Translations under genes and position numbers: made by a program | Notes under the pieces: model-generated | Seen by the model: only the letters and a program-made list of their open reading frames with translations | Databases searched by the model: none | Told to the model about the DNA's origin: nothing | Source of the DNA: Cryptomeria japonica | Taxonomy: Eukaryota; Streptophyta; Pinopsida; Cupressales; Cupressaceae | Direction of reading: 5' to 3' | NCBI RefSeq assembly: GCF_030272615.1 | Contig: NW_026729344.1 | Coordinates: 1-64,000, forward strand | DNA: 64,000 nucleotides | In this document: piece after piece, positions 9,185 through 21,600 of the stretch | Layout of the letters: the number at the start of each line of letters is the position of its first letter | Position numbering within the stretch: the first letter of the stretch is position 1

Positions 9185-9354
9185 TTTGATGCGCTGCCTT
9201 CACTAATTTCCAGAAAAGGCAAAAAAAAGAAAAAAATGAGATTTTAAAATTTCCGTTTTGAAAGATAGTGAAAAAAACGGAACGCGGGTGCCATCTTGAG
9301 CCCGCCCTGGTGTGCAGCCCAGGCAAGTTGTGCGCACCAAGGCACCCACCCTGG
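9185..9354. repeat. Last junction element and lead-in to the minisatellite
   Basis: This is the eleventh junction element of the unit (9185-9303), in which the first A run is interrupted as AAAAAAAAGAAAAAA. It is followed by about 50 bp of ordinary block start that passes without a break into the G-rich minisatellite. Confidence 0.75.
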
Positions 9355-9863
9355 CCAAGGTGGGTCACGGGGTGGGTCCTAGGGTGGGTAACGGGGTGGG
9401 TACTAAGGTGCGTGCCAAGGTGGGTCATAGGGTGGGTGCCAAGGTGGGCACCAGGGTGGGTGTGCACCAACCCTAGCCAGGGTAGGTCACGGGGTGGTTG
9501 TCGGGGTGGGCGTCAAGGAGCCAAGGTGGGTGGCAAGTAGCCAAGTTGCGTGCCAAGGTGGGTGTCGGGGTGGGTGCCAAGGATCCAAGGTGGGTGCCAA
9601 GGAACCAAGGTGGGTGTCTGGGTGGGTGCCGAGGTGGGAGCCAGGGTGGGTCCCAAGGTGAGTGCAAAGGTGGGTGCCAGGGTCAAGGTGAGTGCCAATG
9701 TGGGTTCCAAGGTGCCAGGGTCAGGGTGAGTGCCAATGTGGGTTCAAAGGTGCTAAGTTGGGTGCGAGGTTGGGTGCGAGGGTGGGTGGGTGCCAAGGTG
9801 TGCTAGGTGGAAGCCCGGGTGGGTCGGCATCCCATGGGTGTCGAGTTGGGTGCCTGATGGGTG
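9355..9863 (+). repeat. G-rich 12-bp minisatellite (U1)
   Basis: This is the same array as at 1432, with the strongest G-quadruplex motif at 9369-9400. It ends 733 bp before the 5S gene of U2. Confidence 0.88.
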
Positions 9864-10203
9864 CTTCTTGTCAAGTTTTAGTCGTCGGGACTCATTTCGA
9901 GCCTTAGAGGTCGTTTCTTGTCCGGTTGCCCTGTCTTCGACCTGGGAACCCAATTTTGGTCCTCGGGTCCCATTTTTTTTTGTCTCGCATCCCACTTTTG
10001 GCCTGTGGCCTTTTCGGGGTCGATTCTCGTTTTGGGCATCAGAGCATGTTTCTTCTCCTAAAACCCAATATTTGTTTATTAAGTCTCGGAACACATTTTT
10101 GTTCTCGTGGACCCATCATGGGTCTTGGAACGCATTTGTGGTCCTTGGGTCCCATTTTGCATCCCGAAACTTGTGTTTTGGTGCTTGATCCCTATTTTGG
10201 GTG
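9864..10203. other. T-rich spacer stretch between the minisatellite and the 5' flank (U1)
   Basis: This stretch contains no gene. The + strand is rich in T, with runs up to nine long (about 9972-9980). The phrase GGTCCTCGGGTCCCATTTT near 9957 recurs as GGTCCTTGGGTCCCATTTT near 10141, so the stretch is partly built of degenerate repeats. An inverted repeat GACCCAT/ATGGGTC with a one-base centre lies at 10110-10124 (2187-2201 in U0). The same stretch occurs at 1941-2280 and at the unit offsets in U2-U7. The short open frames in it show no recognisable protein. Confidence 0.75.
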
Positions 10204-10596
10204 CCCACCTTGCACCAAGTGCGCACCCGGGGCAAACCGAGCGCCTTGGTGCACCGGGGCAAGATCGAGCGTGCACCCGAGGCGCCCCGAACATGCACCA
10301 AGGTGCACTCGGCCCACATGTGAGCGCAGGTCGTTGCGCCCGAGGTGGTGTGTGGGCACCGCGTTGCAGACGGGACACTGCACGCACACGACGCCCCCTC
10401 CAGGTGCACGCACGTAGGCCGGGCCGGGTGCACACCCGACGCCCTAGCAAGGTGCGCGCACCCGGGCAGGGCTCACACTTGGCGAACGGGGCGCACTTCG
10501 CGAGGGAGGGTGTGCACCTCGACGGGGGTGGGTGGCCGGGGTGGATTCGCACGTGGGTCGCGGTTTGCTAAGTACACACTGCGACAAGCTCATAAC
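10204..10596. other. GC-rich 5' flank of the 5S gene (U1), non-coding
   Basis: This is the last spacer segment before the next 5S gene. It contains degenerate relatives of the spacer monomer (GTGCGCACCCGGGGCAAACC near 10219) and many CpG sites, and it ends in the weak TATA-like promoter region. Position 10536 is C here and T in U0 (2613). No gene is seen. Confidence 0.8.
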
Positions 10597-10715
10597 GGGT
10601 GCGATCATACCAGCGTTAGTGCACCGGATCCCATCAGAACTCCGCAGTTAAGCGCGCTTGGGCCGGAGTAGTACTGGGATGGGTGACCTCCCGGGAAGTC
10701 CCGGTGTTGCACCCT
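10597..10715 (+). rRNA. 5S ribosomal RNA, unit U2
   Basis: This copy is identical over all 119 nt to the one at 2674 and lies 7923 bp downstream of it. Box A, the intermediate element, box C and the T6 terminator are intact, so nothing marks it as a pseudogene. Confidence 0.98.
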
Positions 10716-10720
10716 TTTTT
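10715..10720 (+). terminator. RNA polymerase III T-run terminator, U2
   Basis: A T6 run immediately follows the 5S gene, with T5 three bases further on. Confidence 0.93.
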
Positions 10721-13700
10721 AGTTTTTCGCCGGGCGTCGCAATGCTATTTGAATAAACCTTTTGCCCGTTTGCGTTCTCGTCGGGGCCGGGCCGGGCCGG
10801 GGTGCGCTGCCCGCACTACCGCGCGCGCGGGGGGCGACACCGAGCGCGCACCCGAGGCGCCCCGAGCACACAGGCCACGGTGCAACCCGGGCGTTGTGCG
10901 CGCACCCCGGTGCGCCCGAGGTGCTGCGCGCGCACCCAGGTGAAATCGGTGTGCACCTCGGCCAGTGCGCGCTCGGTCGAGTCGCGCACGTTGGCCAAGG
11001 TGCACGGTGATGTTTCTTACTCTAAGGTTCCGCACCAGACGCCCGGGACAGGTGAGCGAAGCTGGGCGGGGCCGGGTGCGCGGCCGGGGCAGGTGCACGC
11101 AGCTGGAGAGAGCTTTGGAGCACACTTCGGAGCGCACCAATGATGCGCTCCATTCAAAAGTTTCCTGAAAAGGCAAAAAAAGTTGAGATTATAGAATTTC
11201 CCACTTGAGAGATTGTAAAAAAAAAAAATTTAAAATGAAGGAAACGCGGGTGCCAAGGTGTGCGCAGCCCAGCCAAGGTGTGCGCACCAAGGCGCCCACC
11301 CTGGCGAAGGTGCACGCAAGGTGCGCACCCGAGGCAAACCGGACAATTAACCCAACTTTCGACTTCGCGCGCACCTTGGAGCGCACTTCGGAGCGCTCCT
11401 TGGTGCGCACCAATCTTGGGCACCTCGGAGTGCACCATGGCGCCCACCAAGGTGCGCACCCGGGGCAAACCGAGCTCCGACTTCGTGCGCACCTTGGAGC
11501 GCACGAAAGGTGCGCACCATGGCGCCCACCAAGGTGCGCAGCCCAGCCAAGGCGTGCGCATCAAGGTGCGCACCCTGGCGAAGGTGCGCACCCGGGGCAA
11601 ACCGAGCTCCGACTTCGTGCGCACCTTGGAGCGCACAAAAGGTGCGCAACCCAGCCAAGGTGTGCGCACCCCGGTCAAACCGAGCTCCGAATCGTGCGCA
11701 CCAGAGGTGCACGCCATCGTGCGCACCTTGGAGCACACTTCGGAGCCCTCCTTGGTGCGCGCCGATGTTGCGCACCTCGGAGCGCACCCGGGGAAAACAA
11801 TGCAATTAACCCGACTTTCGACTTCGTGGGCACCTCGGAGCGCTCTCGGGTTCGCACCTCGGAGCACACCGAGGTGCGCACCTTTGATGCGCTGCCTTCA
11901 CCAATTTCCAGAAAAGGCAAGAAAACATTGAGAAGGTGTGCGCACCGAGGTGCCCACCCTGGCGAAGGTGCACGCGAGGTGCGCACCCGGGGCAAACCGG
12001 GCTCCGACTTCGTGCACGCCGCACCTTGGAGCACACTTCGGAGCGCTCCTTGGTGCGCACCAGGGCGCGCAACCCAGCCGAGGTGCCCACCCCGGCGAAG
12101 GTGCACGCGAGGTGCGCACCCGGGGCAAACCGGGCTCCGACTTCGTGCACGCCATGGTGCCCACCGCGGCGAAGGTGCACGCGAGGTGCGCACCCGGGGC
12201 AAACCGGGCTCCGACTTCGTGCACGCCGCACCTTGGAGCACACTTCGGAGCGCTCCTTGGTGCGCACCATGGTGCCCACCAGGGCGCGCAACCCCGCCGA
12301 AGGTGCACGCGAGGTGCGCACCCGGGGCAAACCGGGCTCCGACTTCGTGCACGCCGCACCTTGGAGCACACTTCGGAGCGCTCCTTGGTGCGCACCATGG
12401 TGCCCACCAGGGCGCGCAACCCCGCCGAAGGTGCACGCGAGGTGCGCACCCGGGGCAAACCGGGCTCCGACTTCGTGCACGCCATGGTGCGCACCGCGGC
12501 GAAGGTGCGCACCCGGGGCAAACCGGGCTCCGACTTCGTGCACGCCGCACCTTGGAGCACACTTCGGAGCGCTCCTTGGTGCGCACCAGGGCGCGCAACC
12601 CAGCCGAGGTGCCCACCCCGGCGAAGGTGCACGCGAGGTGCGTACCCGGGGCAAACCGGGCTCCGACTTCGTGCACGCCGCACCTTGGAGCACACTTCGG
12701 AGCGCTCCTTGGTGCGCACCATGGTGCCCACCAGGCCGCGCAACCCAGCCAAGGTGTGCGCACCAAGGTGCACGCGAGGTGCGCACCCGGGGCAAACCGG
12801 GGTCCGACTTCGTGCACGCCGCACCTTGGAGCACACATCGGGGCGCTCCCGGGTTCGCACCGGCGTTGCGCACCGTGGTGGGCACCTCGGAGCACACCAA
12901 GGTGGGCAGCGAGGTGCGCACCTTTGATGCGATGCCTTCACTAATTTCCATAAAAGGCAAAAAAAAAACGAGATTTTAAAATTTCCGTTTTGAAAGATAG
13001 TGAGAAAAAGGGAATGCTGGTGCCATCTTGAGCCCGCCCTGGTGCGCAGCCCAGCCAAGGTGTGCGCACCAAGGTGCCCACCCTGGCGAAGGTGCGCGCC
13101 CGGGCAATTAACCCAACTTCCAACTTCGCGCGCGCCAGGGTGGGAGCGCACCCAACAACCGGGCCTGGGAAGAGCCAATGCGAGAAACCCCACCAAACGC
13201 TCTGACAAAAAAAGAGGGGGCGCTCCAGTAACCCCGCTTCGGAGCGCACCCTGGGCAAACCCAGCCAAGGTGCCCACCCCGGCCAAGGTGCAGGCGAGGT
13301 GCGCACCCGGGGCAAACCGGGCTCCGACAACGTGCACGCCGCACCTTGGAGCACACTTCGTAGCGCTCCCGGGTGCGCACCTCAGAGCACACCAAGGTGG
13401 GCAGCGAGGTGCGCACCTTTGATGCGCTGCCTTCACTAATTTCCAGAAAAGGCAAAAAAAAAAGGAGATTTTAAAATTTCCGTTTTGAAAGATAGTGAAA
13501 AAAACGGAACGCGCGTGCCATCTTGAGCCCGCCCTGGTGCGCAGCCCAGGTAAGGTGCCCACCCTGGCAAAGGTGCGCACCCGGGCAATTAACCCTACTT
13601 CCGACTTCGTGCGCGCCAGGGTGGCAACCGGGCCTCGGAAGAGCCAATGCGAGAAACCCCACCAAACGCTCCGACAAAAAAAGAGGCGGCGCTCCAATAA

Positions 13701-16700
13701 CCCCGCTTCGGAGCGCAGCCGGGGCAAACCCAGCCAAGGTGCCCACCCCGACGAAGGTGCACGCGAGGTGCGCACCCGGGGCAAACCGGGCTCCGACAAC
13801 GTGCACGCAGCACCTTGGAGCACACTTCGAAGCACTCCCGGGTGCCCACCGGCGTTGCGCACCGTGGTGGGCAGCGAGGTGCGCACCTTTGATGCGCTGC
13901 CTTCACTAATTTCCAGAAAAAGGCAAAAAAAAATGAGATTTTAAAATTTCCGTTTTGAAAGATAGTGAAAAAAAAGGAACGCGGGTGCCATCTTGAGCCC
14001 GCCCTGGTGCGCAGCCCAGGCAAGGCATGCGCACCAAGGTGCCCACCCGAGGTGCACACCCGGGGCAAACCGGGCTCCGACTTCGTGCAGGCCGCACCTT
14101 GGAGCACACTTCGGAGCGCTCCTTGGTGCGCACCATGGTGCCCACCAGGGCGCGCAACCCAGCCAAGGTCTGCACACTAAGGTGCCCACCCCGGCGAAGG
14201 TGCACGCGAGGTGCGCACCCGGGGCAAACCGGGCTCCGACTTCGTGCACGCCATGGTGCCCACCGCGGCGAAGGTGCACGCGAGGTGCGCACCCGGGGCA
14301 AACCGGGCTCCGACTTCGTGCACGCCGCACCTTGGAGCACACTTCGGAGCGCTCCTTGGTGCGCACCATGGTGCCCACCAGGGCGCGCAACCCAGCCAAG
14401 GTGTGCGCACCAAGGTGCACGCGAGGTGCGCACCCGGGGCAAACCGGGGTCCGACTTCGTGCACGCCGCACCTTGGAGCACACATCGGAGCGCTCCCAGG
14501 TTCGCACCAGCGTTGCGCACCTTTGATGCGCTGCCTTCACTAATTTCCAGAAAAGGCAAAAAAAAACGATATTTTAAAATTTCCGTTCTGAAAGATAGTG
14601 AAAAAAACGGAACGCGGGTGCCATCTTGAGCCCTTCCTGGTGCGCAGCCCAGGCAAGTTGTGCGCACCAAGGTGCCCACCCTGGCGGAGGTGCGCGCCCG
14701 GGGCAAACCGGGCTCCGACTTCGTGCACTGCATGGTGCCCACCAAGGCGCGCAACCCAGCCAAGGTGCCCACCGCAGCGAAGGTGCACGCGAGGTGCACA
14801 CCCGGGGCAAACCGTGGCTCCGACTTCGTGCACGCCGCACCTTGGAGCACACTTCAGAGCGCTCCTTGGTGCGCACCAGGGCGCGCAACCCAGCCGAGGT
14901 GCCCACCCCGGCGAAGGTGCACGCGAGGTGCGCACCCGGGGCAAACCGGGCTCCGACTTCGTGCACGCCATGGTGCCCACCGCGGCGAAGGTGCGCACCC
15001 GGGGCAAACCGGGCTCCGACTTCGTGCACGCCGCACCTTGGAGCACACTTCGGAGCGCTCCTTGGTGCGCACCATGGTGCCCACCAGGCCGCGCAACCCA
15101 GCCAAGGTGTGCGCACCAAGGTGCACGCGAGGTGCGCACCCGGGGCAAACCGGGGTCCGACTTCGTGCACGCCGCACCTTGGAGCACACATCGGGGCGCT
15201 CCCGGGTTCGCACCGGCGTTGCGCACCGTGGTGGGCACCTCGGAGCACACCAAGGTGGGCAGCGAGGTGCGCACCTTTGATGCGATGCCTTCACTAATTT
15301 CCATAAAAGGCAAAAAAAAAACGAGATTTTAAAATTTCCGTTTTGAAAGATAGTGAGAAAAAGGGAATGCTGGTGCCATCTTGAGCCCGCCCTGGTGCGC
15401 AGCCCAGCCAAGGTTTGCGCACCAAGGTGCCCACCCTGGCGAAGGTGCGCGCCCGGGCAATTAACCCAACTTCCAACTTCGCGCGCGCCAGGGTGGGAGC
15501 GCACCCAACAACCGGGCCTGGGAAGAGCCAATGCGAGAAACCCCACCAAACTCTCTGACAAAAAAAGAGGGGGCGCTCCAGTAACCCCGCTTCGGAGCGC
15601 ACCCTGGGCAAACCCAGCCAAGGTGCCCACCCCGGCCAAGGTGCAGGCGAGGTGCGCACCCGGGGCAAACCGGGCTCCGACAACGTGCACGCCGCACCTT
15701 GGAGCACACTTCGTAGCGCTCCCGGGTGCGCACCTCAGAGCACACCAAGGTGGGCAGCGAGGTGCGCACCTTTGATGCGCTGCCTTCACTAATTTCCAGA
15801 AAAGGCAAAAAAAAAAGGAGATTTTAAAATTTCCGTTTTGAAAGATAGTGAAAAAAACGGAACGCGCGTGCCATCTTGAGCCCGCCCTGGTGCGCAGCCC
15901 AGGTAAGGTGCCACCCTGGCAAAGGTGCGCACCCGGGCAATTAACCCTACTTCCGACTTCGTGCGCGCCAGGGTGGCAACCGGGCCTCGGAAGAGCCAAT
16001 GCGAGAAACCCCACCAAACGCTCCGACAAAAAAAGAGGCGGCGCTCCAATAACCCCGCTTCGGAGCGCAGCCGGGGCAAACCAAGCCAAGGTGCCCACCC
16101 CGACGAAGGTGCACGCGAGGTGCGCACCCGGGGCAAACCGGGCTCCGACAACGTGCACGCAGCACCTTGGAGCACACTTCGAAGCACTCCCGGGTGCCCA
16201 CCGGCGTTGCGCACCGTGGTGGGCAGCGAGGTGCGCACCTTTGATGCGCTGCCTTCACTAATTTCCAGAAAAAGGCAAAAAAAAATGAGATTTTAAAATT
16301 TCCGTTTTGAAAGATAGTGAAAAAAAAGGAACGCGGGTGCCATCTTGAGCCCGCCCTGGTGCGCAGCCCAGGCAAGGCATGCGCACCAAGGTGCCCACCC
16401 GAGGTGCACACCCGGGGCAAACCGGGCTCCGACTTCGTGCAGGCCGCACCTTGGAGCACACTTCGGAGCGCTCCTTGGTGCGCACCATGGTGCCCACCAG
16501 GGCGCACCCGAGGCAAACCGGGCTCCGACTTCGTGCACGCCGCACCTTGGAGCACACATCGGAGCGCTCCCAGGTTCGCACCAGCGTTGCGCACCTTTGA
16601 TGCGCTGCCTTCACTAATTTCCAGAAAAGGCAAAAAAAAACGATATTTTAAAATTTCCGTTCTGAAAGATAGTGAAAAAAACGGAACGCGGGTGCCATCT

Positions 16701-17279
16701 TGAGCCCTTCCTGATGCGCAGCCCAGGCAAGTTGTGCGCACCAAGGTGCCCACCCTGGCGGAGGTGCGCGCCCGGGGCAAACCGGGCTCCGACTTCGTGC
16801 ACTGCATGGTGCCCACCAAGGCGCGCAACCCAGCCAAGGTGCCCACCGCAGCGAAGGTGCACGCGAGGTGCGCACCCGAGGTGCACACCCGGGGCAAACC
16901 GGGCTCCGACTTCGTGCACGCCGCACCTTGGAGCACACTTCAGAGCGCTCCTTGGTACGCACCAGGGCGCGCAACCCAGCCAAGGTGCTCACCCCGGCGA
17001 AGGTGCACGCGAGGTGCGCACCCGGGGCAAACCGGGCTCGGACTTCGTGCACGCCGCACCTTGGAGCACACATCGGAGCGCTCCCGGGTTCGCACCAGCA
17101 TTGCGCACCTTTGATGCGCTGCCTTCACTAATTTCCAGAAAAGGCAAAAAAAAGAAAAAAATGAGATTTTAAAATTTCCGTTTTGAAAGATAGTGAAAAA
17201 AACGGAACGCGGGTGCCATCTTGAGCCCGCCCTGGTGTGCAGCCCAGGCAAGTTGTGCGCACCAAGGCACCCACCCTGG

Positions 17280-17788
17280 CCAAGGTGGGTCACGGGGTGG
17301 GTCCTAGGGTGGGTAACGGGGTGGGTACTAAGGTGCGTGCCAAGGTGGGTCATAGGGTGGGTGCCAAGGTGGGCACCAGGGTGGGTGTGCACCAACCCTA
17401 GCCAGGGTAGGTCACGGGGTGGTTGTCGGGGTGGGCGTCAAGGAGCCAAGGTGGGTGGCAAGTAGCCAAGTTGCGTGCCAAGGTGGGTGTCGGGGTGGGT
17501 GCCAAGGATCCAAGGTGGGTGCCAAGGAACCAAGGTGGGTGTCTGGGTGGGTGCCGAGGTGGGAGCCAGGGTGGGTCCCAAGGTGAGTGCAAAGGTGGGT
17601 GCCAGGGTCAAGGTGAGTGCCAATGTGGGTTCCAAGGTGCCAGGGTCAGGGTGAGTGCCAATGTGGGTTCAAAGGTGCTAAGTTGGGTGCGAGGTTGGGT
17701 GCGAGGGTGGGTGGGTGCCAAGGTGTGCTAGGTGGAAGCCCGGGTGGGTCGGCATCCCATGGGTGTCGAGTTGGGTGCCTGATGGGTG
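17280..17788 (+). repeat. G-rich 12-bp minisatellite (U2)
   Basis: This is the same array upstream of the 5S gene at 18522. No change in repeat number was seen, which is notable for a minisatellite. Confidence 0.88.
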
Positions 17789-18521
17789 CTTCTTGTCAAG
17801 TTTTAGTCGTCGGGACTCATTTCGAGCCTTAGAGGTCGTTTCTTGTCCGGTTGCCCTGTCTTCGACCTGGGAACCCAATTTTGGTCCTCGGGTCCCATTT
17901 TTTTTTGTCTCGCATCCCACTTTTGGCCTGTGGCCTTTTCGGGGTCGATTCTCGTTTTGGGCATCAGAGCATGTTTCTTCTCCTAAAACCCAATATTTGT
18001 TTATTAAGTCTCGGAACACATTTTTGTTCTCGTGGACCCATCATGGGTCTTGGAACGCATTTGTGGTCCTTGGGTCCCATTTTGCATCCCGAAACTTGTG
18101 TTTTGGTGCTTGATCCCTATTTTGGGTGCCCACCTTGCACCAAGTGCGCACCCGGGGCAAACCGAGCGCCTTGGTGCACCGGGGCAAGATCGAGCGTGCA
18201 CCCGAGGCGCCCCGAACATGCACCAAGGTGCACTCGGCCCACATGTGAGCGCAGGTCGTTGCGCCCGAGGTGGTGTGTGGGCACCGCGTTGCAGACGGGA
18301 CACTGCACGCACACGACGCCCCCTCCAGGTGCACGCACGTAGGCCGGGCCGGGTGCACACCCGACGCCCTAGCAAGGTGCGCGCACCCGGGCAGGGCTCA
18401 CACTTGGCGAACGGGGCGCACTTCGCGAGGGAGGGTGTGCACCTCGACGGGGGTGGGTGGCCGGGGTGGATTCGCACGTGGGTCGCGGTTTGCTAAGTAC
18501 ACACTGCGACAAGCTCATAAC

Positions 18522-18640
18522 GGGTGCGATCATACCAGCGTTAGTGCACCGGATCCCATCAGAACTCCGCAGTTAAGCGCGCTTGGGCCGGAGTAGTACT
18601 GGGATGGGTGACCTCCCGGGAAGTCCCGGTGTTGCACCCT
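18522..18640 (+). rRNA. 5S ribosomal RNA, unit U3
   Basis: This copy is identical to the others and lies 7925 bp after the previous gene. The two extra bases of spacing come from a six-G run at 10829 and an inserted T at 14815 in the preceding unit, not from the gene. Confidence 0.98.
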
Positions 18641-18645
18641 TTTTT
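18640..18645 (+). terminator. RNA polymerase III T-run terminator, U3
   Basis: A T6 run immediately follows the 5S gene, with T5 just downstream. Confidence 0.93.
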
Positions 18646-21600
18646 AGTTTTTCGCCGGGCGTCGCAATGCTATTTGAATAAACCTTTTGCCCGTTTGCGT
18701 TCTCGTCGGGGCCGGGCCGGGCCGGGGTGCGCTGCCCGCACTACCGCGCGCGCTGGGGGCGACACCGAGCGCGCACCCGAGGCGCCCCGAGCACACAGGC
18801 CACGGTGCAACCCGGGCGTTGTGCGCGCACCCCGGTGCGCCCGAGGTGCTGCGCGCGCACCCAGGTGAAATCGGTGTGCACCTCGGCCAGTGCGCGCTCG
18901 GTCGAGTCGCGCACGTTGGCCAAGGTGCACGGTGATGTTTCTTACTCTAAGGTTCCGCACCAGACGCCCGGGACAGGTGAGCGAAGCTGGGCGGGGCCGG
19001 GTGCGCGGCCGGGGCAGGTGCACGCAGCTGGAGAGAGCTTTGGAGCACACTTCGGAGCGCACCAATGATGCGCTCCATTCAAAAGTTTCCTGAAAAGGCA
19101 AAAAAAGTTGAGATTATAGAATTTCCCACTTGAGAGATTGTAAAAAAAAAAAATTTAAAATGAAGGAAACGCGGGTGCCAAGGTGTGCGCAGCCCAGCCA
19201 AGGTGTGCGCACCAAGGCGCCCACCCTGGCGAAGGTGCACGCAAGGTGCGCACCCGAGGCAAACCGGACAATTAACCCAACTTTCGACTTCGCGCGCACC
19301 TTGGAGCGCACTTCGGAGCGCTCCTTGGTGCGCACCAATCTTGGGCACCTCGGAGTGCACCATGGCGCCCACCAAGGTGCGCACCCGGGGCAAACCGAGC
19401 TCCGACTTCGTGCGCACCTTGGAGCGCACGAAAGGTGCGCACCATGGCGCCCACCAAGGTGCGCAGCCCAGCCAAGGCGTGCGCATCAAGGTGCGCACCC
19501 TGGCGAAGGTGCGCACCCGGGGCAAACCGAGCTCCGACTTCGTGCGCACCTTGGAGCGCACAAAAGGTGCGCAACCCAGCCAAGGTGTGCGCACCCCGGT
19601 CAAACCGAGCTCCGAATCGTGCGCACCAGAGGTGCACGCCATCGTGCGCACCTTGGAGCACACTTCGGAGCCCTCCTTGGTGCGCGCCGATGTTGCGCAC
19701 CTCGGAGCGCACCCGGGGAAAACAATGCAATTAACCCGACTTTCGACTTCGTGGGCACCTCGGAGCGCTCTCGGGTTCGCACCTCGGAGCACACCGAGGT
19801 GCGCACCTTTGATGCGCTGCCTTCACCAATTTCCAGAAAAGGCAAGAAAACATTGAGAAGGTGTGCGCACCGAGGTGCCCACCCTGGCGAAGGTGCACGC
19901 GAGGTGCGCACCCGGGGCAAACCGGGCTCCGACTTCGTGCACGCCGCACCTTGGAGCACACTTCGGAGCGCTCCTTGGTGCGCACCAGGGCGCGCAACCC
20001 AGCCGAGGTGCCCACCCCGGCGAAGGTGCACGCGAGGTGCGCACCCGGGGCAAACCGGGCTCCGACTTCGTGCACGCCATGGTGCCCACCGCGGCGAAGG
20101 TGCACGCGAGGTGCGCACCCGGGGCAAACCGGGCTCCGACTTCGTGCACGCCGCACCTTGGAGCACACTTCGGAGCGCTCCTTGGTGCGCACCATGGTGC
20201 CCACCAGGGCGCGCAACCCCGCCGAAGGTGCACGCGAGGTGCGCACCCGGGGCAAACCGGGCTCCGACTTCGTGCACGCCGCACCTTGGAGCACACTTCG
20301 GAGCGCTCCTTGGTGCGCACCATGGTGCCCACCAGGGCGCGCAACCCCGCCGAAGGTGCACGCGAGGTGCGCACCCGGGGCAAACCGGGCTCCGACTTCG
20401 TGCACGCCATGGTGCGCACCGCGGCGAAGGTGCGCACCCGGGGCAAACCGGGCTCCGACTTCGTGCACGCCGCACCTTGGAGCACACTTCGGAGCGCTCC
20501 TTGGTGCGCACCAGGGCGCGCAACCCAGCCGAGGTGCCCACCCCGGCGAAGGTGCACGCGAGGTGCGTACCCGGGGCAAACCGGGCTCCGACTTCGTGCA
20601 CGCCGCACCTTGGAGCACACTTCGGAGCGCTCCTTGGTGCGCACCATGGTGCCCACCAGGCCGCGCAACCCAGCCAAGGTGTGCGCACCAAGGTGCACGC
20701 GAGGTGCGCACCCGGGGCAAACCGGGGTCCGACTTCGTGCACGCCGCACCTTGGAGCACACATCGGGGCGCTCCCGGGTTCGCACCGGCGTTGCGCACCG
20801 TGGTGGGCACCTCGGAGCACACCAAGGTGGGCAGCGAGGTGCGCACCTTTGATGCGATGCCTTCACTAATTTCCATAAAAGGCAAAAAAAAAACGAGATT
20901 TTAAAATTTCCGTTTTGAAAGATAGTGAGAAAAAGGGAATGCTGGTGCCATCTTGAGCCCGCCCTGGTGCGCAGCCCAGCCAAGGTGTGCGCACCAAGGT
21001 GCCCACCCTGGCGAAGGTGCGCGCCCGGGCAATTAACCCAACTTCCAACTTCGCGCGCGCCAGGGTGGGAGCGCACCCAACAACCGGGCCTGGGAAGAGC
21101 CAATGCGAGAAACCCCACCAAACGCTCTGACAAAAAAAGAGGGGGCGCTCCAGTAACCCCGCTTCGGAGCGCACCCTGGGCAAACCCAGCCAAGGTGCCC
21201 ACCCCGGCCAAGGTGCAGGCGAGGTGCGCACCCGGGGCAAACCGGGCTCCGACAACGTGCACGCCGCACCTTGGAGCACACTTCGTAGCGCTCCCGGGTG
21301 CGCACCTCAGAGCACACCAAGGTGGGCAGCGAGGTGCGCACCTTTGATGCGCTGCCTTCACTAATTTCCAGAAAAGGCAAAAAAAAAAGGAGATTTTAAA
21401 ATTTCCGTTTTGAAAGATAGTGAAAAAAACGGAACGCGCGTGCCATCTTGAGCCCGCCCTGGTGCGCAGCCCAGGTAAGGTGCCCACCCTGGCAAAGGTG
21501 CGCACCCGGGCAATTAACCCTACTTCCGACTTCGTGCGCGCCAGGGTGGCAACCGGGCCTCGGAAGAGCCAATGCGAGAAACCCCACCAAACGCTCCGAC

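Larger units (their letters stand above)
2674..10596 (+). repeat. 5S rDNA repeat unit U1 (7923 bp), reference unit
   Basis: This is a complete unit: one 5S gene followed by 7.8 kb of spacer. The spacer runs, in order, through the GC-rich 3' flank, divergent junction element, block region, internal duplication, G-rich minisatellite, T-rich stretch and GC-rich 5' flank; each is described in its own entry. It has the five-G form of the variable run (2906-2910) and T at 6254. The other units are described by their offset from this one. Confidence 0.97.
10597..18521 (+). repeat. 5S rDNA repeat unit U2 (7925 bp)
   Basis: To convert from U1, add 7923 up to the G run, 7924 after it and 7925 after 14815. 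There are two private or semi-private changes: a six-G run at 10829-10834 and a single inserted T at 14815. Otherwise no difference from U1 was found. Confidence 0.97.
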
